A stretch of DNA of 7,467 bases, from positions 1 through 7,467 of the forward strand of contig CAYLPT010000109.1 in NCBI GenBank assembly GCA_964385645.1. The letters are read 5' to 3'. Made by a program: the position numbers and the translations under genes. The DNA comes from CAYLPT01 sp964385645 (GTDB lineage: Bacteria; Armatimonadota; Hebobacteria; Hebobacterales; Hebobacteraceae). Each line of letters starts with the position of its first letter. Within the stretch, counting starts at the first letter, position 1. The notes below the pieces were generated by a model. The model saw only the letters and a program-made list of their open reading frames with translations. It was not told where the DNA came from and made no database searches. Of this stretch, positions 6,917 to 7,467 are shown piece by piece.

Positions 6917-7467
6917 CTAGTCGCCTTCCGCAATGGTGATACGGGCGTCCACGGCCACCGCGCCCTCGCCCGGCGCGCCGACCTTGAGCGGGTTGATGTC
7001 CATCTCCAGGATCTCCGGGAAGTCGGTGACGAGCTGTGAGACCACCAGCAGCGTCTCGACGATCGCCTCCAGGTCGGCGGGGCGCTGCCCGCGCGCCCCT
7101 CGCAGGAGCGGCGCCGAGCGGATCTCGTCTACCATCTCCCGTGCGTGCCCCCGGCCGAAGGGCGCGATGCGGAAGCTCACGTCCCGGAGCACCTCCACGT
7201 AGATGCCCCCCAGGCCGAACATCACCAGGGGCCCAAACTGGGGGTCGCGGGTGCTGCCGATGATGACCTCCGCCCCGCCCCGCACCATCTCCTGCACCGC
7301 CACCCCCCGCAGCACCGCGTTGGGCGCGAACCGCTGCGCCCTCAGCATCATCAGCTCGTAGGCGTCGGTCGCCTCCTGCTCGCTCCAGATCCCGACCCGC
7401 ACGCCCCCGATGTCCGACTTGTGCACGATGTCCGGGGAGACGATCTTCATCACCACCGGGAAGCCGA
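6917..7467 (-). CDS. ADP-forming acetate/acyl-CoA ligase, ATP-grasp (beta) domain, 5' truncated by the window edge
   Basis: About 182 C-terminal residues are visible; the frame is open to the right edge and the true start lies outside. The first complete residues read GFPVVMKIVSPDIVHKSDIG, the classic opening of the ATP-grasp_5 domain of ADP-forming acyl-CoA synthetases. EMVRGGAEVIIGSTRDPQFG and VMFGLGGIYVEVLRDV follow, and the domain closes with EILEMDINPLKV. These enzymes convert acetyl-CoA (or another acyl-CoA), ADP and phosphate to the free acid, CoA and ATP. The visible part cannot show whether this is a separate beta subunit (about 230 aa) or the C-terminal end of a fused alpha-beta protein (about 700 aa), nor which acyl group is used; a protein-acetyltransferase fusion is also possible. 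It is the first visible gene of the leftward unit with the DRTGG protein and rimO. A GTG at 7456 could be mistaken for a start but lies inside the conserved motif. Confidence 0.9.
   Translation of the reverse strand, partial: GFPVVMKIVSPDIVHKSDIGGVRVGIWSEQEATDAYELMMLRAQRFAPNAVLRGVAVQEMVRGGAEVIIGSTRDPQFGPLVMFGLGGIYVEVLRDVSFRIAPFGRGHAREMVDEIRSAPLLRGARGQRPADLEAIVETLLVVSQLVTDFPEILEMDINPLKVGAPGEGAVAVDARITIAEGD

Noticed and set aside
5841..6920. A 359-codon plus-strand open frame opposite the DRTGG gene
   Set aside because: It is a mirror of the real gene, with low-complexity Gln/His/Leu/Gly/Arg-rich content, no recognisable domain and no supporting ribosome-binding site.

Overview
The window is a high-GC (by eye about two thirds G+C or more) bacterial chromosomal segment. 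It is densely coding, and nothing in it suggests phage, plasmid, transposon, CRISPR or RNA genes. The lineage cannot be fixed from sequence alone. Two proteins have lipoprotein-type signal peptides, the PEP carboxykinase is the ATP-dependent type, and there is a RimO plus an ADP-forming acyl-CoA synthetase/DRTGG pair. This would fit a high-GC environmental phylum such as Armatimonadota or Chloroflexota, but that is a guess.

Layout. One gene reads rightward: a secreted SMP-30/gluconolactonase-like beta-propeller (70-1002). The other six read leftward. From the right edge, in order of transcription, they are: the C-terminal ATP-grasp part of an ADP-forming acetate/acyl-CoA ligase (7467-6917, cut by the window edge); a BioD-like P-loop/DRTGG-domain protein (6899-5844); RimO, the ribosomal protein uS12 methylthiotransferase (5847-4501); ATP-dependent PEP carboxykinase PckA (4405-2789); a ModA-like lipoprotein (2691-1846); and a ModB-type permease (1877-999). 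The SMP-30 and permease genes converge and end on the same CTAG, which is read as TAG on each strand.

How the genes relate. The ligase, DRTGG and rimO genes look like one transcription unit: a 17-bp gap with a strong Shine-Dalgarno, then a 4-bp ATGA overlap. The ligase would make ATP from acetyl-CoA (or another acyl-CoA), and the DRTGG protein is a likely accessory or regulator of that step. PckA links oxaloacetate to phosphoenolpyruvate. The last two leftward genes form an oxyanion (molybdate/tungstate-type) uptake pair with no ATPase gene in the window. The noncoding spacers are all under 100 bp.

I found no clearly undescribed system. The points most worth a second look are the DRTGG protein paired with the ligase and coupled to rimO, the transporter pair without ModC and with cysteines near its predicted ligand site, and a 9-bp GC hairpin at the pckA stop codon.
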